In this document: positions 44,879-53,655 of the stretch, in pieces
Layout of the letters: the number at the start of each line of letters is the position of its first letter
How positions within the stretch are numbered: position 1 is the stretch's first letter
NCBI GenBank assembly: GCA_900465665.1
Contig: UBJO01000042.1
Location: 197-64,196 of the forward strand
DNA: 64,000 nucleotides
Direction: 5' to 3'
DNA from: Hyphomicrobiales bacterium
GTDB lineage: Bacteria; Pseudomonadota; Alphaproteobacteria; Rhizobiales; Rhizobiaceae
Notes under the pieces: model-generated
Database searches by the model: none
Told to the model about the DNA's origin: nothing
What the model saw: only the letters and a program-made list of their open reading frames with translations
Made by a program: the position numbers and the translations under genes

Positions 44879-45919
44879 TTAGAGGGTCTTCAGCAACCTC
44901 AGAAGGGCTACGATCTCCAAAGGGGTTCTCCGTTTAGAAGCGATATAGGTGGGAATTTCATCGCCATGAAAGCGGCGTTTGAACGCGGCTTGGCCTTTCA
45001 AATTGAAGATGTGGGCATTCACCCTCTCCGACTGAAACGCCCGTTGGAAAAGTCCACGCCATATGCGGCTCTCTGTGAACCCGCTGGCCGAAATGGCAGC
45101 AAGAGGAGACAGGCCGAGCGTTACGCGTGCGCGGCCTTCTTCTCGAAACCTGTCCGCCGCGAATTTCGTCAAGCCGATTTCTGCATGCGGGGTGGTGCCG
45201 GGAAGCTTTCGTTTGAAGGCCGCGGTGTAGCCCGTCACAATGCCACCTTCGAAGATGGGGTCGAAATCCAAAAGCGCGATGGCAGCCCCCTCTGGGCTGA
45301 GGATTAAAAAGCGTCGCATGTGGGGCGACAGGTCCGGAAAGAAAGGCCGGTTCAAAAAACACATTTCGCGACGGCTGACGATGCGGCCCGATCGCCAGCT
45401 GTCGGAAATTGACTTGATCTGGTCCGCTTGTGTCTTCGTGCCATCGCACTCGATGATCGCGTAACCCTGCTTTATCAGCCAGCGCTCCGAGTATCGCACC
45501 GTCTCGTTCCGTTTGCCGGAAAAGCTGTGTCGGTCAAACGTAATATGGGTATCCACACCCATGTGATTGACGCGATAACCGAGGGTAGATAGGACGGCTG
45601 CGGTCTCTTTGCTGACCTGGACGAAACACGGGCTCGCTGCAGCCTCGATGAACTGGCGAATGTACCGCTCCCGCTCGGCCTTCGGTGCGACTGGATCGCC
45701 AAGGACGAATGCGTGTCCCATTTTTGTCGCGTATGCCAAATAACCTGTATCATCCCCAAAGTACTTGAGGTTTGCCTGGACAGCGGTGGAATAGGCAACA
45801 GCGAAGTCTCCATGTTGGCGACAAAGGGCGAGCTTTTGATCCGAGGTAGCTTCGAGCGCGGGGATGTGCGCGATCCGACGCTCCATAAAGCTATCGAAAA
45901 TCCGTCTGATCTTTGGCAT
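44879..45919 (-). CDS. DUF2156 (MprF C-terminal-like) acyl/aminoacyl-transferase domain protein
   Basis: A 346-residue soluble protein with two GNAT-like halves, as in DUF2156 and the cytosolic domain of lysyl-phosphatidylglycerol synthases. Landmarks: FGDDTGYLAYATKMGHAFVLGDP at the start (split here as landmarks FGDDTGYLAY and GHAFVLGDP), FLILSPEGAAIALLDFDPIF and the C-terminal RAFQSERVNAHIFNLKGQAA then FKRRF. The latter is the family end motif. No membrane flippase part is attached, so it may transfer an acyl or aminoacyl group to a lipid or peptide; the substrate is unknown. A decayed second copy of its last ~85 codons lies at 49733-49985. Confidence 0.8.
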   Translation of the reverse strand: MPKIRRIFDSFMERRIAHIPALEATSDQKLALCRQHGDFAVAYSTAVQANLKYFGDDTGYLAYATKMGHAFVLGDPVAPKAERERYIRQFIEAAASPCFVQVSKETAAVLSTLGYRVNHMGVDTHITFDRHSFSGKRNETVRYSERWLIKQGYAIIECDGTKTQADQIKSISDSWRSGRIVSRREMCFLNRPFFPDLSPHMRRFLILSPEGAAIALLDFDPIFEGGIVTGYTAAFKRKLPGTTPHAEIGLTKFAADRFREEGRARVTLGLSPLAAISASGFTESRIWRGLFQRAFQSERVNAHIFNLKGQAAFKRRFHGDEIPTYIASKRRTPLEIVALLRLLKTL

Positions 45920-46057
45920 CTATGATTCCCCACCTGCATGGGACACTTGCACATGGTTTGCGAAGATGGCACAGCGAAAAGCACGATTTGGCGAGCGCTT
46001 GTGTAAGGTTCGTCGGCAGGTGTTGCCATCGGGCATTGTTTTGCCCATGGTCCACCC

Positions 46058-47188
46058 ATGGAAAGATCGAATCCCGAAAAGGCAGTCATTATCGGTGCCG
46101 GCCTCTCAGGTCTGTCAGTCGCATATCAGCTGGTCAGGAGAGGAATAAGTCCGCTCCTGCTGGATCAGGGGGTGTCTGTGGGCGACACATGGCGAAGCCG
46201 ACATCCCCAGCTCTCTTTGAACACCCACCGCAGTGTCTCGCACATGCCGGGCTTTACCTATCCCGACAAGACCCCAGCGTTTCCGAGGCGGGATGACGTC
46301 GTGCGCCATCTCGGCGACTTTGCGCGAAAACACGAATTCCGCGTGCGAAACGGCGTGGAAGTTGTTTCCGTTGCGCAAGATGGCGTGTTTTCTGTACAGA
46401 CGATGGAAGAGACGGTCTTTGCCAGGAACGTGATTGTCGCTACCGGACGCGACAGACGTCCGGTCGAACCAGCCATCGATGGCTTCGACACTTTTTCGGG
46501 ACAGAAGAACCATTCGTCGGCATTTGGTGAGGCCACTGACTATGCCGGTAAGCGCGTGCTCGTGATTGGAGGTGGGAACTCAGGATTCGATATCGTCAAC
46601 CACCTGGCCCGGGTCCCGGGAACGCGAATATGGCTATCCGTCCGGTCTGGGTCGGCGATCCTGCCCAAGCGCTTTAACGGCCTGGCAGTCCATCGTTTCT
46701 CGCCTCTCATGAACATCTTCCCGGCGGTCCTGTCTGACTTAGCGATAAACCTGATTCAGAGGATGGCCTTTGGCAATGTCTCAGAACTAGGCCTTCCAAT
46801 GGCAACGAGCGGCGCAGCCACCAGGTTGCTTAACGAGCAGATCGCCATTCCTGTCGATGACGGTGCGATCAGATCGATCAAAGAGGGAAAAACAATGGTC
46901 GTTTCCCCGGTATCCCGCATCGACGGTAAGTACGTTAAACTTCGTGATGGGACGCTAATCGAGCCCGATATCATCATTTCTGCTACTGGGTACTCCGCTG
47001 GCCTTGAAAGCTTGCTTGGCGGTCTAGGCGTGGTTGACGCAGTGGGAAATCCCGTTCGCCGTGGCAACGGCAGTGGCAGCTCAATTCCCGGTCTTTTCTT
47101 CGCCGGCATGACGCCTGGGCTGGTGAGCTATTTTCACAACGCGGGAAAAGAAGGCCGCGATATTGCTAGGGTGATCTCGGCGCGTTGA
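46058..47188 (+). CDS. Flavin-containing monooxygenase-type oxidoreductase
   Basis: A 376-residue FAD/NAD(P)H enzyme. The FAD site is VIIGAGLSGLSVAYQL near residue 10, the middle NAD(P) site is VLVIGGGNSGFDI near residue 170, and the C-terminal ATG motif is IISATGY. The GDTWRSRHPQLSLNTHRS segment matches the flavin monooxygenase/Trk-like family. Such proteins hydroxylate soft nucleophiles or act as sulfide/amine oxidases. It is divergent from the DUF2156 gene, 138 bp apart. The start ATG 46058 fits the FAD motif but has no strong ribosome site. Confidence 0.88.
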   Translation: MERSNPEKAVIIGAGLSGLSVAYQLVRRGISPLLLDQGVSVGDTWRSRHPQLSLNTHRSVSHMPGFTYPDKTPAFPRRDDVVRHLGDFARKHEFRVRNGVEVVSVAQDGVFSVQTMEETVFARNVIVATGRDRRPVEPAIDGFDTFSGQKNHSSAFGEATDYAGKRVLVIGGGNSGFDIVNHLARVPGTRIWLSVRSGSAILPKRFNGLAVHRFSPLMNIFPAVLSDLAINLIQRMAFGNVSELGLPMATSGAATRLLNEQIAIPVDDGAIRSIKEGKTMVVSPVSRIDGKYVKLRDGTLIEPDIIISATGYSAGLESLLGGLGVVDAVGNPVRRGNGSGSSIPGLFFAGMTPGLVSYFHNAGKEGRDIARVISAR

Positions 47189-47552
47189 CGAAATGCCCGC
47201 TGCTGGCTTCAAAGGCCGATGAAACATCCGCTAAGAGGTCGGCAACTAAAAATTTCGTGAGAGGAATGGTGGAGGATGCTAGCAAGTGGAAATCACGGTA
47301 TGAGAGCCGTGACTACTGACATAAATATACCGTTTTACATTGATGGAATGAGCCTTGGAGCAAGAAGCAGAGCTGTGCGGCCCGAAACGAAGATGGCGAT
47401 CTCGCCTTGAACATGCCGAGACCTCAAGGTTCTCGCAGGTCCGTTACAAGATTAAAGCCTGCATGAGGTCAGCCCATTGTATTTTGTCGCCGCACACCGG
47501 CGTTTACAGTTTCTAAAGACAGGCCAGTAGGCTGATTGGGTGGAGCAATGTC
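47189..47552. other. 364 bp without a gene; one short hairpin
   Basis: No coding sequence is supported. TCACGG-N8-CCGTGA (47293-47312) could be the transcript end of the monooxygenase gene, but it has no T-run. Confidence 0.4.
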
Positions 47553-47957
47553 ATGGAACAGCATCTCGGTCGATTGATAGACCATGTCCACATCAGAACT
47601 AGAAAGTTTGCTGAGTCCCAAGCATTTTATGAAGCTGTCCTTGGGGCCCTGGGGAGGCGGATTACCAGCAAGGGCGACGGGTATTTCTGCTCGGACGAGC
47701 TTTATGTAGACAGGTCAGATGACTACGAGAGCCGAATTCATCTCGCCTTTCAAGCTGAGGATCGTGCTGCAGTTCAGCGTTTCCATGCTGCTGGACTTGC
47801 AAGCGGGGGGCGAGACAACGGGCCTCCAGGGGAGCGTCCCTACCACTCGGGCTACTACGCCTCCTTTCTACTGGACCCAAGCGGAAACAACATCGAGGCG
47901 GTTTACCATGGTCCGCAGACCCGATCTGCCAGCGATGTGGTCACAATTCGTTCGTGA
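47553..47957 (+). CDS. VOC-family (glyoxalase-like) protein
   Basis: A 134-residue vicinal oxygen chelate protein: IDHVHIRTRKFAESQAFYEA at the start, a VLGALG turn, and the closing FLLDPSGNNIEAVYH, with His and Glu metal ligands at family positions. GGAG precedes ATG 47553. The family covers glyoxalases, dioxygenases and antibiotic-resistance proteins; the specific role is open. Confidence 0.88.
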   Translation: MEQHLGRLIDHVHIRTRKFAESQAFYEAVLGALGRRITSKGDGYFCSDELYVDRSDDYESRIHLAFQAEDRAAVQRFHAAGLASGGRDNGPPGERPYHSGYYASFLLDPSGNNIEAVYHGPQTRSASDVVTIRS

Positions 47958-48080
47958 TTCGCTTGCTGCCTTCCGTGCAAGATCAATAAGGCTCAACGCG
48001 CACGCTGAGGCACGTCGCTTTAAGTTCGGCAACTCCACAAGGGCAGCCCGCCTTAGAGCCTGCCCGATGTCTTCGCTCAT
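47868..48080 (-). CDS. Possible small helical protein, overlapping the VOC gene end
   Basis: The minus-strand frame from ATG 48080 gives SEDIGQALRRAALVELPNLK and RRASACALSLIDLARKAA, a convincing amphipathic helical sequence with AGGTGG upstream. Its last ~30 codons run antisense through the VOC gene, which casts doubt. Either a real 70-residue gene with a read-through end or a fragment. Confidence 0.35.
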   Translation of the reverse strand: MSEDIGQALRRAALVELPNLKRRASACALSLIDLARKAASESRTNCDHIAGRSGLRTMVNRLDVVSAWVQ

Positions 48081-48175
48081 GACCACCACCTGTCAGAACG
48101 TCAAACCGTCCGTTAATATCGTGGCCTTGGCCAAGCTGCGCCTTAGTTGGATCAACTTTCGCCTCGATGCGGCAG

Positions 48176-49525
48176 TCACATAGTAAGCCTAGGCGTCAAA
48201 ATCTGTCCGGCAATCTTTTTGAAGACCTCCACCAGCTTGGCCGAGTCTTCAATGTTAAAAGCCTTGCCATTGTCGTTCGCACATGTGGCAAGCCCTTCCG
48301 CAGTCGATCCGCTGACACCGACAGCAACAGTATAGATTGTCATGCCTGCGTTTTTCGCATTGCTACATACAGTCGTCATGAGGCTGTCGGCCTTGCCTGT
48401 GTCGGTCCCTGTGTGAAGCATGTAGTTCGATTTATTCGGCGACAGAGTATTGGTGCCATCTGTCATGATGATCAAGAACTTGCTGATGCCAGTTGCCTTC
48501 GGCTCTCCCTCTGTGAAGGGTTGCGTCGGCGACAGCATATTCCAGCCCCACAAGACGCCGGCGGGAATGTAGGTTTCATTGTTCGCGACCATCTTCGAAA
48601 TGGCGGTCCGTAGGGTTGAATAGTTCGTCGTCAGTGGAACCACCGCTGACCCACAGCTTGTATTGAGTAGTCCTGTGTAGCGAAGTGTTGGCTCCGTATC
48701 ACTGACGTCAAGCGGGCTGTTTCGTGACCCCACGCATCCAGTCCACGTGTAGGTGCTGGTCTTGTCACTGCACGACGTCACTGGTTCGCCGTAGGTGTAA
48801 CTATCGCATTGCTCTTTGGTAGACGTCGTCTTCACGCCATCGTTGGTGCCGGTCGTCGTGATAGTCTTGCAGCCGGACTTTGAAACCACCGGCTTCGAGG
48901 TGGTGCAGGAATTTTTTGTCGTGGAATAATCGTCCGGAACCGTGAGCCAAAGCTGATTGCGGTTCGCGGTGCCGACATTCACATAGCGGGAGAACGGGAC
49001 AAGCGCGAACCTGACGTTCGGGTTCTTGCTCTTCTCGAATACGTCGAGAAGGGCGTTGGCCGCGGTCTTGAGGTCTGTAAGCTTTTGCCCTGTCATCGAG
49101 TACGTGTTGTCGAGCACCATGGCGACCTCGACTTTCTGATAATCGGACCGGACCGCTTGTGCGGCGACCTTCAACTGCCAGGAATCCTTAAAAAAGAAAG
49201 CCCCGAGCGTCAATGGAATGGAGCTCTGCGCGTTGATCGTGATGTAGTTATCAGCGGAGATATTGATGTCTTCAACGGACGCCGATCCGGCCAAGGCTGG
49301 TGAAAGGTTACCCTTGAAAACCTTCGTCAGCTCGGCCTTCATGGTGTCGTTTGACGTCTTTGCCATCGATACCGCGGACAAAACGGCGGAATCGGCGGCG
49401 CTTTGAAGCTCGGCTTTACTCACCATGGCCTTAGAAAAGTCGACAGCTAGTCCAGCACATGCAAACAACGGGACGACCAGCAGCGCCGTCATTACTCCAA
49501 AGTTACCTGACTTGTCTTTCCACAA
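48176..49525 (-). CDS. TadE/TadG-like pilus assembly protein with vWA domain
   Basis: A 449-residue envelope protein. The N-terminal TadE-like stretch (DKSGNFGVMTALLVVPLFAC, then AGLAVDFSKAM) has one membrane helix. From ~130 there is a von Willebrand A domain with a MIDAS-like DNTYS and FLIIMTDGTNT. A Cys-rich insertion at ~195-285 (several SC/GC pairs, Thr-rich) interrupts it and probably forms extracellular disulfides. TadG proteins act in Flp pilus assembly or surface adhesion; no other tad gene is nearby. The start TTG 49525 (no in-frame ATG upstream) is the best available and has a weak GGGGG site. Confidence 0.82.
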   Translation of the reverse strand: MWKDKSGNFGVMTALLVVPLFACAGLAVDFSKAMVSKAELQSAADSAVLSAVSMAKTSNDTMKAELTKVFKGNLSPALAGSASVEDINISADNYITINAQSSIPLTLGAFFFKDSWQLKVAAQAVRSDYQKVEVAMVLDNTYSMTGQKLTDLKTAANALLDVFEKSKNPNVRFALVPFSRYVNVGTANRNQLWLTVPDDYSTTKNSCTTSKPVVSKSGCKTITTTGTNDGVKTTSTKEQCDSYTYGEPVTSCSDKTSTYTWTGCVGSRNSPLDVSDTEPTLRYTGLLNTSCGSAVVPLTTNYSTLRTAISKMVANNETYIPAGVLWGWNMLSPTQPFTEGEPKATGISKFLIIMTDGTNTLSPNKSNYMLHTGTDTGKADSLMTTVCSNAKNAGMTIYTVAVGVSGSTAEGLATCANDNGKAFNIEDSAKLVEVFKKIAGQILTPRLTM

Positions 49526-49732
49526 CGCTGAGAAACCCCCATGATTTTAGGGGAATGTGGTGGATAATAATTAAGCAAGCATGAAATCTTTAAAGATTGA
49601 ACTAAAATATTAATATCAGCATATGTAAATATACTTTAGGTTGCTTGACGAGAATGGTTCGCTTGCTTGCTGAGAAGCTGCCCGTTCAAGCATTGACCGA
49701 GACGTTTGGCTAGGAATCTAGAACGGGGCCAA

Positions 49733-49985
49733 GAGCGTTTTCAGCAGACTAGGTAGCGCGATCATTTCGGGCGGACTTTCTTGGTGCAGCCAATGTAGGT
49801 CGGCACTGCGTGGCATGGGAACGACGCTTGAAGTACGCTTGAAGTACGCTTGGCGCTGAAAATTGAAGATATCTCTGTTGACCCGTTCGGAATGGAACGC
49901 GCGTTGAACATGCCTCGCCATAGTCGGCTTCCGGCAAACCACTTGTCGCGATGGCGCGGAGAAGAGATACAGCTAACGTGACCCA
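49733..49985 (-). pseudogene. Decayed copy of the DUF2156 gene 3' end
   Basis: Read on the minus strand in two or three frames, this matches the last ~85 codons of the gene at 44879-45919: VTLAVSLLRAIATSGLPEAD (VTLGLSPLAAISASGF there), RAFHSERVNRDIFNFQRQA (RAFQSERVNAHIFNLKGQA) and LLKTL at the end. DNA similarity is also plain. An 11-bp tandem duplication (GCTTGAAGTAC at 49826-49836 and 49837-49847) adds a frameshift. No 5' part remains. Confidence 0.8.
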
Positions 49986-50039
49986 ACCCAGCAAAAGCGC
50001 TTCTTCCCCGTTACATGGATATACACAATGAACTCGCAG

Positions 50040-50267
50040 CTATAGACGGCCGCCGCCTAAGATTGCTTTCCATGCAAGTCGGATTGATTGAAGGCGCGTA
50101 TGGACACGCTTCTGCGTCGGGATCCCGATGCCATTGCGGAAATCAGCGAGAGCTTGAGCTTCCAACCGAGTGGCCCGCTCACCTGAATCACCCCGGAGCG
50201 CTAGCCCCGTGTTTTTATCGATGACCACCCATCGGTCGTCCGACATCTCGACTTCGTAACGGGGCAT
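50040..50267 (-). CDS. Small hypothetical protein
   Basis: A 75-residue protein (PRYEVEMSDDRWVVIDKNTG, then a basic C-terminus). The first 45 residues look like a small beta-rich domain and are convincingly coded; the tail is Arg-rich. ATG 50267 is used because the longer frame to 50312 begins with unrelated polar residues. The ribosome site is weak (AGAG). Function unknown. Confidence 0.45.
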   Translation of the reverse strand: MPRYEVEMSDDRWVVIDKNTGLALRGDSGERATRLEAQALADFRNGIGIPTQKRVHTRLQSIRLAWKAILGGGRL

Positions 50268-50709
50268 CTCAACTCTCTGCTGTGACTTCCAGGAAGGGCT
50301 TAACAGCTTCACATGACAGGAAACTTAATATGCATCGCAGCTCGTTCGGTTCGATCCAGTCGTGGTGAACAAACCGCTAAAATGCAACGCCAACGTGATG
50401 CGTGACCCCGATGCTTTCCCGCTCCATGGGCCTTGGCTCACGTCAGGTGCGAGAATGGGAGCATGTCCTAATGACGCTCGGTAAATTCTGGTGTCGTGAA
50501 GCCTTGCAATGCGGATGCCGCAAGTTCGATGCTCGCGGTGGCCATCAGCGAGCGCCGCGCCCGCCATTGAGGGCTTGCCGAGGAGCCGCCTTGCAGCTTT
50601 CCGCTTGACGCTGCGGCGTGTCCCCGTGTCAACTACACGGAACTGTCGCGAACCACCCCGCGTTATAGACAGCAGCCAATAAATCCCTTCGCAGGTCAAG
50701 CACATTCCC
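50268..50709. other. 440 bp without a supportable gene
   Basis: Frames on both strands are short, overlap one another and show no family resemblance. The right end carries the leader of the DUF2252 gene. Confidence 0.4.
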
Positions 50710-51906
50710 ATGAGACATACTGTATTGCCGGAAGATCGCGTCCGGGCACTGATCCTTGAACGTAATCGCAAGATGGCAGAATCGGCGCATGCCTACGTGC
50801 GCGGGAGCACGAAGCGTTTTTATGAGTGGCTTTCACAAAGTGACCGCGCTGAAATTCCGATCGGGCCTGCGATCTGGATATGCGGGGACTGCCACTCTGG
50901 GAACCTTGGTCCTGTAGCGAATGGGGACGGGGCACTTGCGATCCAAATTCGCGACCTCGATCAGACAGTCATCGGAAACCCGGCACACGACTTGATCCGG
51001 CTGGCGCTTTCTCTTGCCATGGCGGCTCGTTCATCAGACCTGCCGGGGGTGACCACGGCGCTGATGCTCGAGCGCATGATTGACGGCTATACGAAGGCCT
51101 TTCTCATCGACGCCGATAATGCTTCCAGCGTGATGCCAGAAACGGTGAAATCGCTGATGCGGCACGCGGCAAAGCGATCGTGGAAACATCTCGCTGATGA
51201 GAGGATCGAAGGCGAGGTTCGACAACTGCCCATTGGTCCAAGGTTCTGGCCGCTGACCCGTTTTGAACGTGAATCTGTAGATGCGATGTTCGCCGAACAG
51301 CGCGTGGAGGACCTCGTCTCCGCACTGCCCGATATTCGGACAAGTGGTAAAGTAAGGGTTGTTGATGCTGCTTTCTGGAAGAAGGGGTGCAGTTCACTCG
51401 GGAGGCTCAGGGTGGCGGCACTTCTGGTCATCGGCAAAGGCAAGAACGAAGTTTACCGGCTCATGGATATCAAGGAGGCTGTCGCGCCGAGTGCCCCCCG
51501 GGCCACTGACGTCGCGATGCCTGTCGATAGCGCAGAGCGGGTCGTCGAAGGAGCGAGGAACTTGTCTCCATACTTGGGCACTCGGATGGTGGCGACAGAC
51601 CTTCTCGGGAAGTCGATATTTGTGCGCGAACTGTTGCCTCAAGATTTGAAAATCGAGATCGACAAGCTAACGAGGGAAGAAGCACTGACCGTTGCAGAGT
51701 ATCTTGCGCACACCGTTGGGCTGGCTCACGCACTGCAGATGGATGCAAACGACAGGAAATCCTGGCTGGCCGAGTTAAAAAGCGGCCCAATCCGGAAAAT
51801 CGACGCACCGTCCTGGCTTTGGGCAAGCGTGGTAGATTTAGTCGCGACCCATGAGGCAGCGTATCTGGAGCACTGTCGCAGGTATGCCTTGGTAGAGCCT
51901 GCTTAA
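50710..51906 (+). CDS. DUF2252 family protein
   Basis: A 398-residue protein of the DUF2252 family, which is related to protein-kinase-like folds. The family core is clear: ICGDCHSGNLGPV, then IQIRDLDQTVIGNPAHDLIR and LALSLAMAAR near the start, with later LGTRMVATDLLGKSIFVREL and the C-terminal HTVGLAHALQM. The CGDCHxGN and DLDQ pieces resemble the catalytic loop and metal site of aminoglycoside-type kinases, so phosphotransfer is possible, but no substrate is established. It stands alone. Confidence 0.85.
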   Translation: MRHTVLPEDRVRALILERNRKMAESAHAYVRGSTKRFYEWLSQSDRAEIPIGPAIWICGDCHSGNLGPVANGDGALAIQIRDLDQTVIGNPAHDLIRLALSLAMAARSSDLPGVTTALMLERMIDGYTKAFLIDADNASSVMPETVKSLMRHAAKRSWKHLADERIEGEVRQLPIGPRFWPLTRFERESVDAMFAEQRVEDLVSALPDIRTSGKVRVVDAAFWKKGCSSLGRLRVAALLVIGKGKNEVYRLMDIKEAVAPSAPRATDVAMPVDSAERVVEGARNLSPYLGTRMVATDLLGKSIFVRELLPQDLKIEIDKLTREEALTVAEYLAHTVGLAHALQMDANDRKSWLAELKSGPIRKIDAPSWLWASVVDLVATHEAAYLEHCRRYALVEPA

Positions 51907-52224
51907 CGTCTTCCATCGCGACGGGGACCCGTGATTGTCTTTTGGGCGCCTTTTCCGCGGCCGCAACGCTTCTTATTCCAAGATTCATAGGCCCTAATGG
52001 AAGCGTGTGCCAGATCGTGTGCCATGGGCGAGGTGACGCGGGAATGAAGCAAACCGCAGGTTGGCCCGCAAATTTAGGGTTCGCGGTTGCAATTTCATTT
52101 GGTTCCGTTGGGGCAAAAAAGATGGCGGCATCGTCCACTTGCAACGGCGGACAAAAACGGAGCCTAACCCATTCTTCGCCATGGCGCTTCGCTCCCTCCA
52201 GTTGACCGCAGACCGCATTCTGGT
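51907..52224. other. 318 bp without a gene
   Basis: Only overlapping shadow frames are present; no hairpin of note or ribosome site was found. Confidence 0.4.
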
Positions 52225-52551
52225 TCAGTGAACGATTCTGGGAATATCTTCGAATGCGCCCATTCCCTCCTCCTCAACGGTCGCCATGAATTCGGCGAAA
52301 GCGTCGGCATCCGGTTCAAACGGATCCTCCCAGACGGTCGACGTGTTCATCTCGTTGACGACTTCCAAATGCCAGGTTGTCTCAGACTCCATGCGAAAAA
52401 TGGTCACCTGAACGGTGCGATTGTCCCTTTCGTACGTTGTGCAGAACGGGGAATAGATGATTTCGGGGTCTTTTTCCAAACGAGCCACCTTTTTTCTGAT
52501 GTGCCATGGGATGGGGCTTTGATCGCACACTTGATGAGAACCTTCAACCAA
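52225..52551 (-). CDS. Hypothetical acidic protein
   Basis: About 108 residues. The stretch from ARLEKDPEIIYSPFCTTYER through VTIFRMESETTWHLEVVNEM to the acidic end reads as a genuine compact alpha/beta protein. The start is unsure: the longest frame opens with TTG 52551, while GTG 52488 would begin right at the conserved-looking part. No domain is recognised. It lies alone between DUF2252 and the EamA gene. Confidence 0.6.
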   Translation of the reverse strand: MVEGSHQVCDQSPIPWHIRKKVARLEKDPEIIYSPFCTTYERDNRTVQVTIFRMESETTWHLEVVNEMNTSTVWEDPFEPDADAFAEFMATVEEEGMGAFEDIPRIVH

Positions 52552-52668
52552 GCCAGCGCGCTGCTGGTGCAGTATGACACATGGCGGATGTCTTGTTGTT
52601 AGCGCCCCTGCATTGCCTTTTGCGTAGTTCCGATGCCCTAAGGCAGCACGAGGCGGAGCAAGGCGACA

Positions 52669-53580
52669 TTACCTGGACATCTTGCTAGGCGCCACTTTTG
52701 CACCGTAGAGGCATACCGCCGCAGACAAGAGCATGAAGCCCATGCCGACGAGGTTGGTAGCGGTCAACGGCTCCTGTGCCAACACTGTCCCGACTGCGAC
52801 CGCAATAGCTGGTGATACAAAGGCAAACATGCCTGCGCGTGTCGGCCCCGCATCCCTCAGGAGCTGGATGTAAAGCCGGTAGCCAATCAGAGAGCCGAAG
52901 ATCACTAGGAACAACCAGCCACCGAACGCCTTCATGGTCCAGTTGGAAGCCGCCAAGTCGGTGAAGTCTTCGCCGGAGATTGGGGCCGCAGCAGCGAGCA
53001 GCAATCCGCCCAAGAATGTCGTCGCACCGGCGACGGCGGTGCTACCGTGCTTCGCAATCATCGGCTTTGCCAATACCGAGCCAAGTGCTGATGATGCGGC
53101 AGCCCAGCATACGGCAATGATGCCGATCCATGCTCCCTCGTCGTAGCTTACGCGATTTCCTCCAACGAATAGAAGATATAGCCCAATCGAACCGACGGCC
53201 AGGCCAAAGGCTGCTGGCCAACTCCATGCTTCCTGCCGCATAAAGATCCCAAACACGAACAAGCAGATGGGCGTCAAAGACATTTCCAAGACGGCAGCGG
53301 TGCCGGACGGAACTTTTGTCATTCCCCAGAACAGCGGCCCATAGCACAGGGCGATCATCAGCAAACTGGCGATACAGATTGGCAGCCAGTCCGCGGCCAG
53401 TGCCCGCATCGAGGAACGGTGCCAGATCGCTATCGTGAGAAAGACAGCCCCTGCTGTCACAAAGCGTAGGGCCGCAAATAACATGGGTGGCAAGGTCGTC
53501 ACGCCGATTTTGACAGCGATCCAAGTCAGACCCCATATAGCGCAAAGTATCGCGAATTTCCCGTAGTTTGAAGCTGACAT
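52669..53580 (-). CDS. EamA/DMT-family transporter
   Basis: A 303-residue inner-membrane protein with ten predicted helices in two EamA repeats (IWGLTWIAVKIGVTTLPPML in the first, SIGLYLLFVGGNRVSYDEGA between, LVGMGFMLLSAAVCLYGA at the end). DMT proteins export metabolites or amino acids. It is divergent from a CGNR regulator, and a long palindrome covers the shared promoter region, so expression is probably controlled by that regulator. The substrate is unknown. Confidence 0.9.
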   Translation of the reverse strand: MSASNYGKFAILCAIWGLTWIAVKIGVTTLPPMLFAALRFVTAGAVFLTIAIWHRSSMRALAADWLPICIASLLMIALCYGPLFWGMTKVPSGTAAVLEMSLTPICLFVFGIFMRQEAWSWPAAFGLAVGSIGLYLLFVGGNRVSYDEGAWIGIIAVCWAAASSALGSVLAKPMIAKHGSTAVAGATTFLGGLLLAAAAPISGEDFTDLAASNWTMKAFGGWLFLVIFGSLIGYRLYIQLLRDAGPTRAGMFAFVSPAIAVAVGTVLAQEPLTATNLVGMGFMLLSAAVCLYGAKVAPSKMSR

Positions 53581-53598
53581 GGTGTGGACCCGATCGGT

Positions 53599-53628
53599 GT
53601 AACGAGTATAATCCGTTTATACCGTTAC
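53599..53628. promoter_or_regulatory. Large palindromic operator between EamA and CGNR genes
   Basis: Arms GTAACG-A-GTATAA and TTATAC-CGTTAC flank TCCGT; apart from one extra A the 12-base arms are perfect. The element contains TATAAT (53607-53612), so a bound protein would cover a -10. It is 18 bp from the EamA start and 27 bp from the CGNR start. The CGNR protein is the obvious binder. Confidence 0.65.
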
Positions 53629-53655
53629 AACTCACGCGCCTGTATCCTGTTCCAT

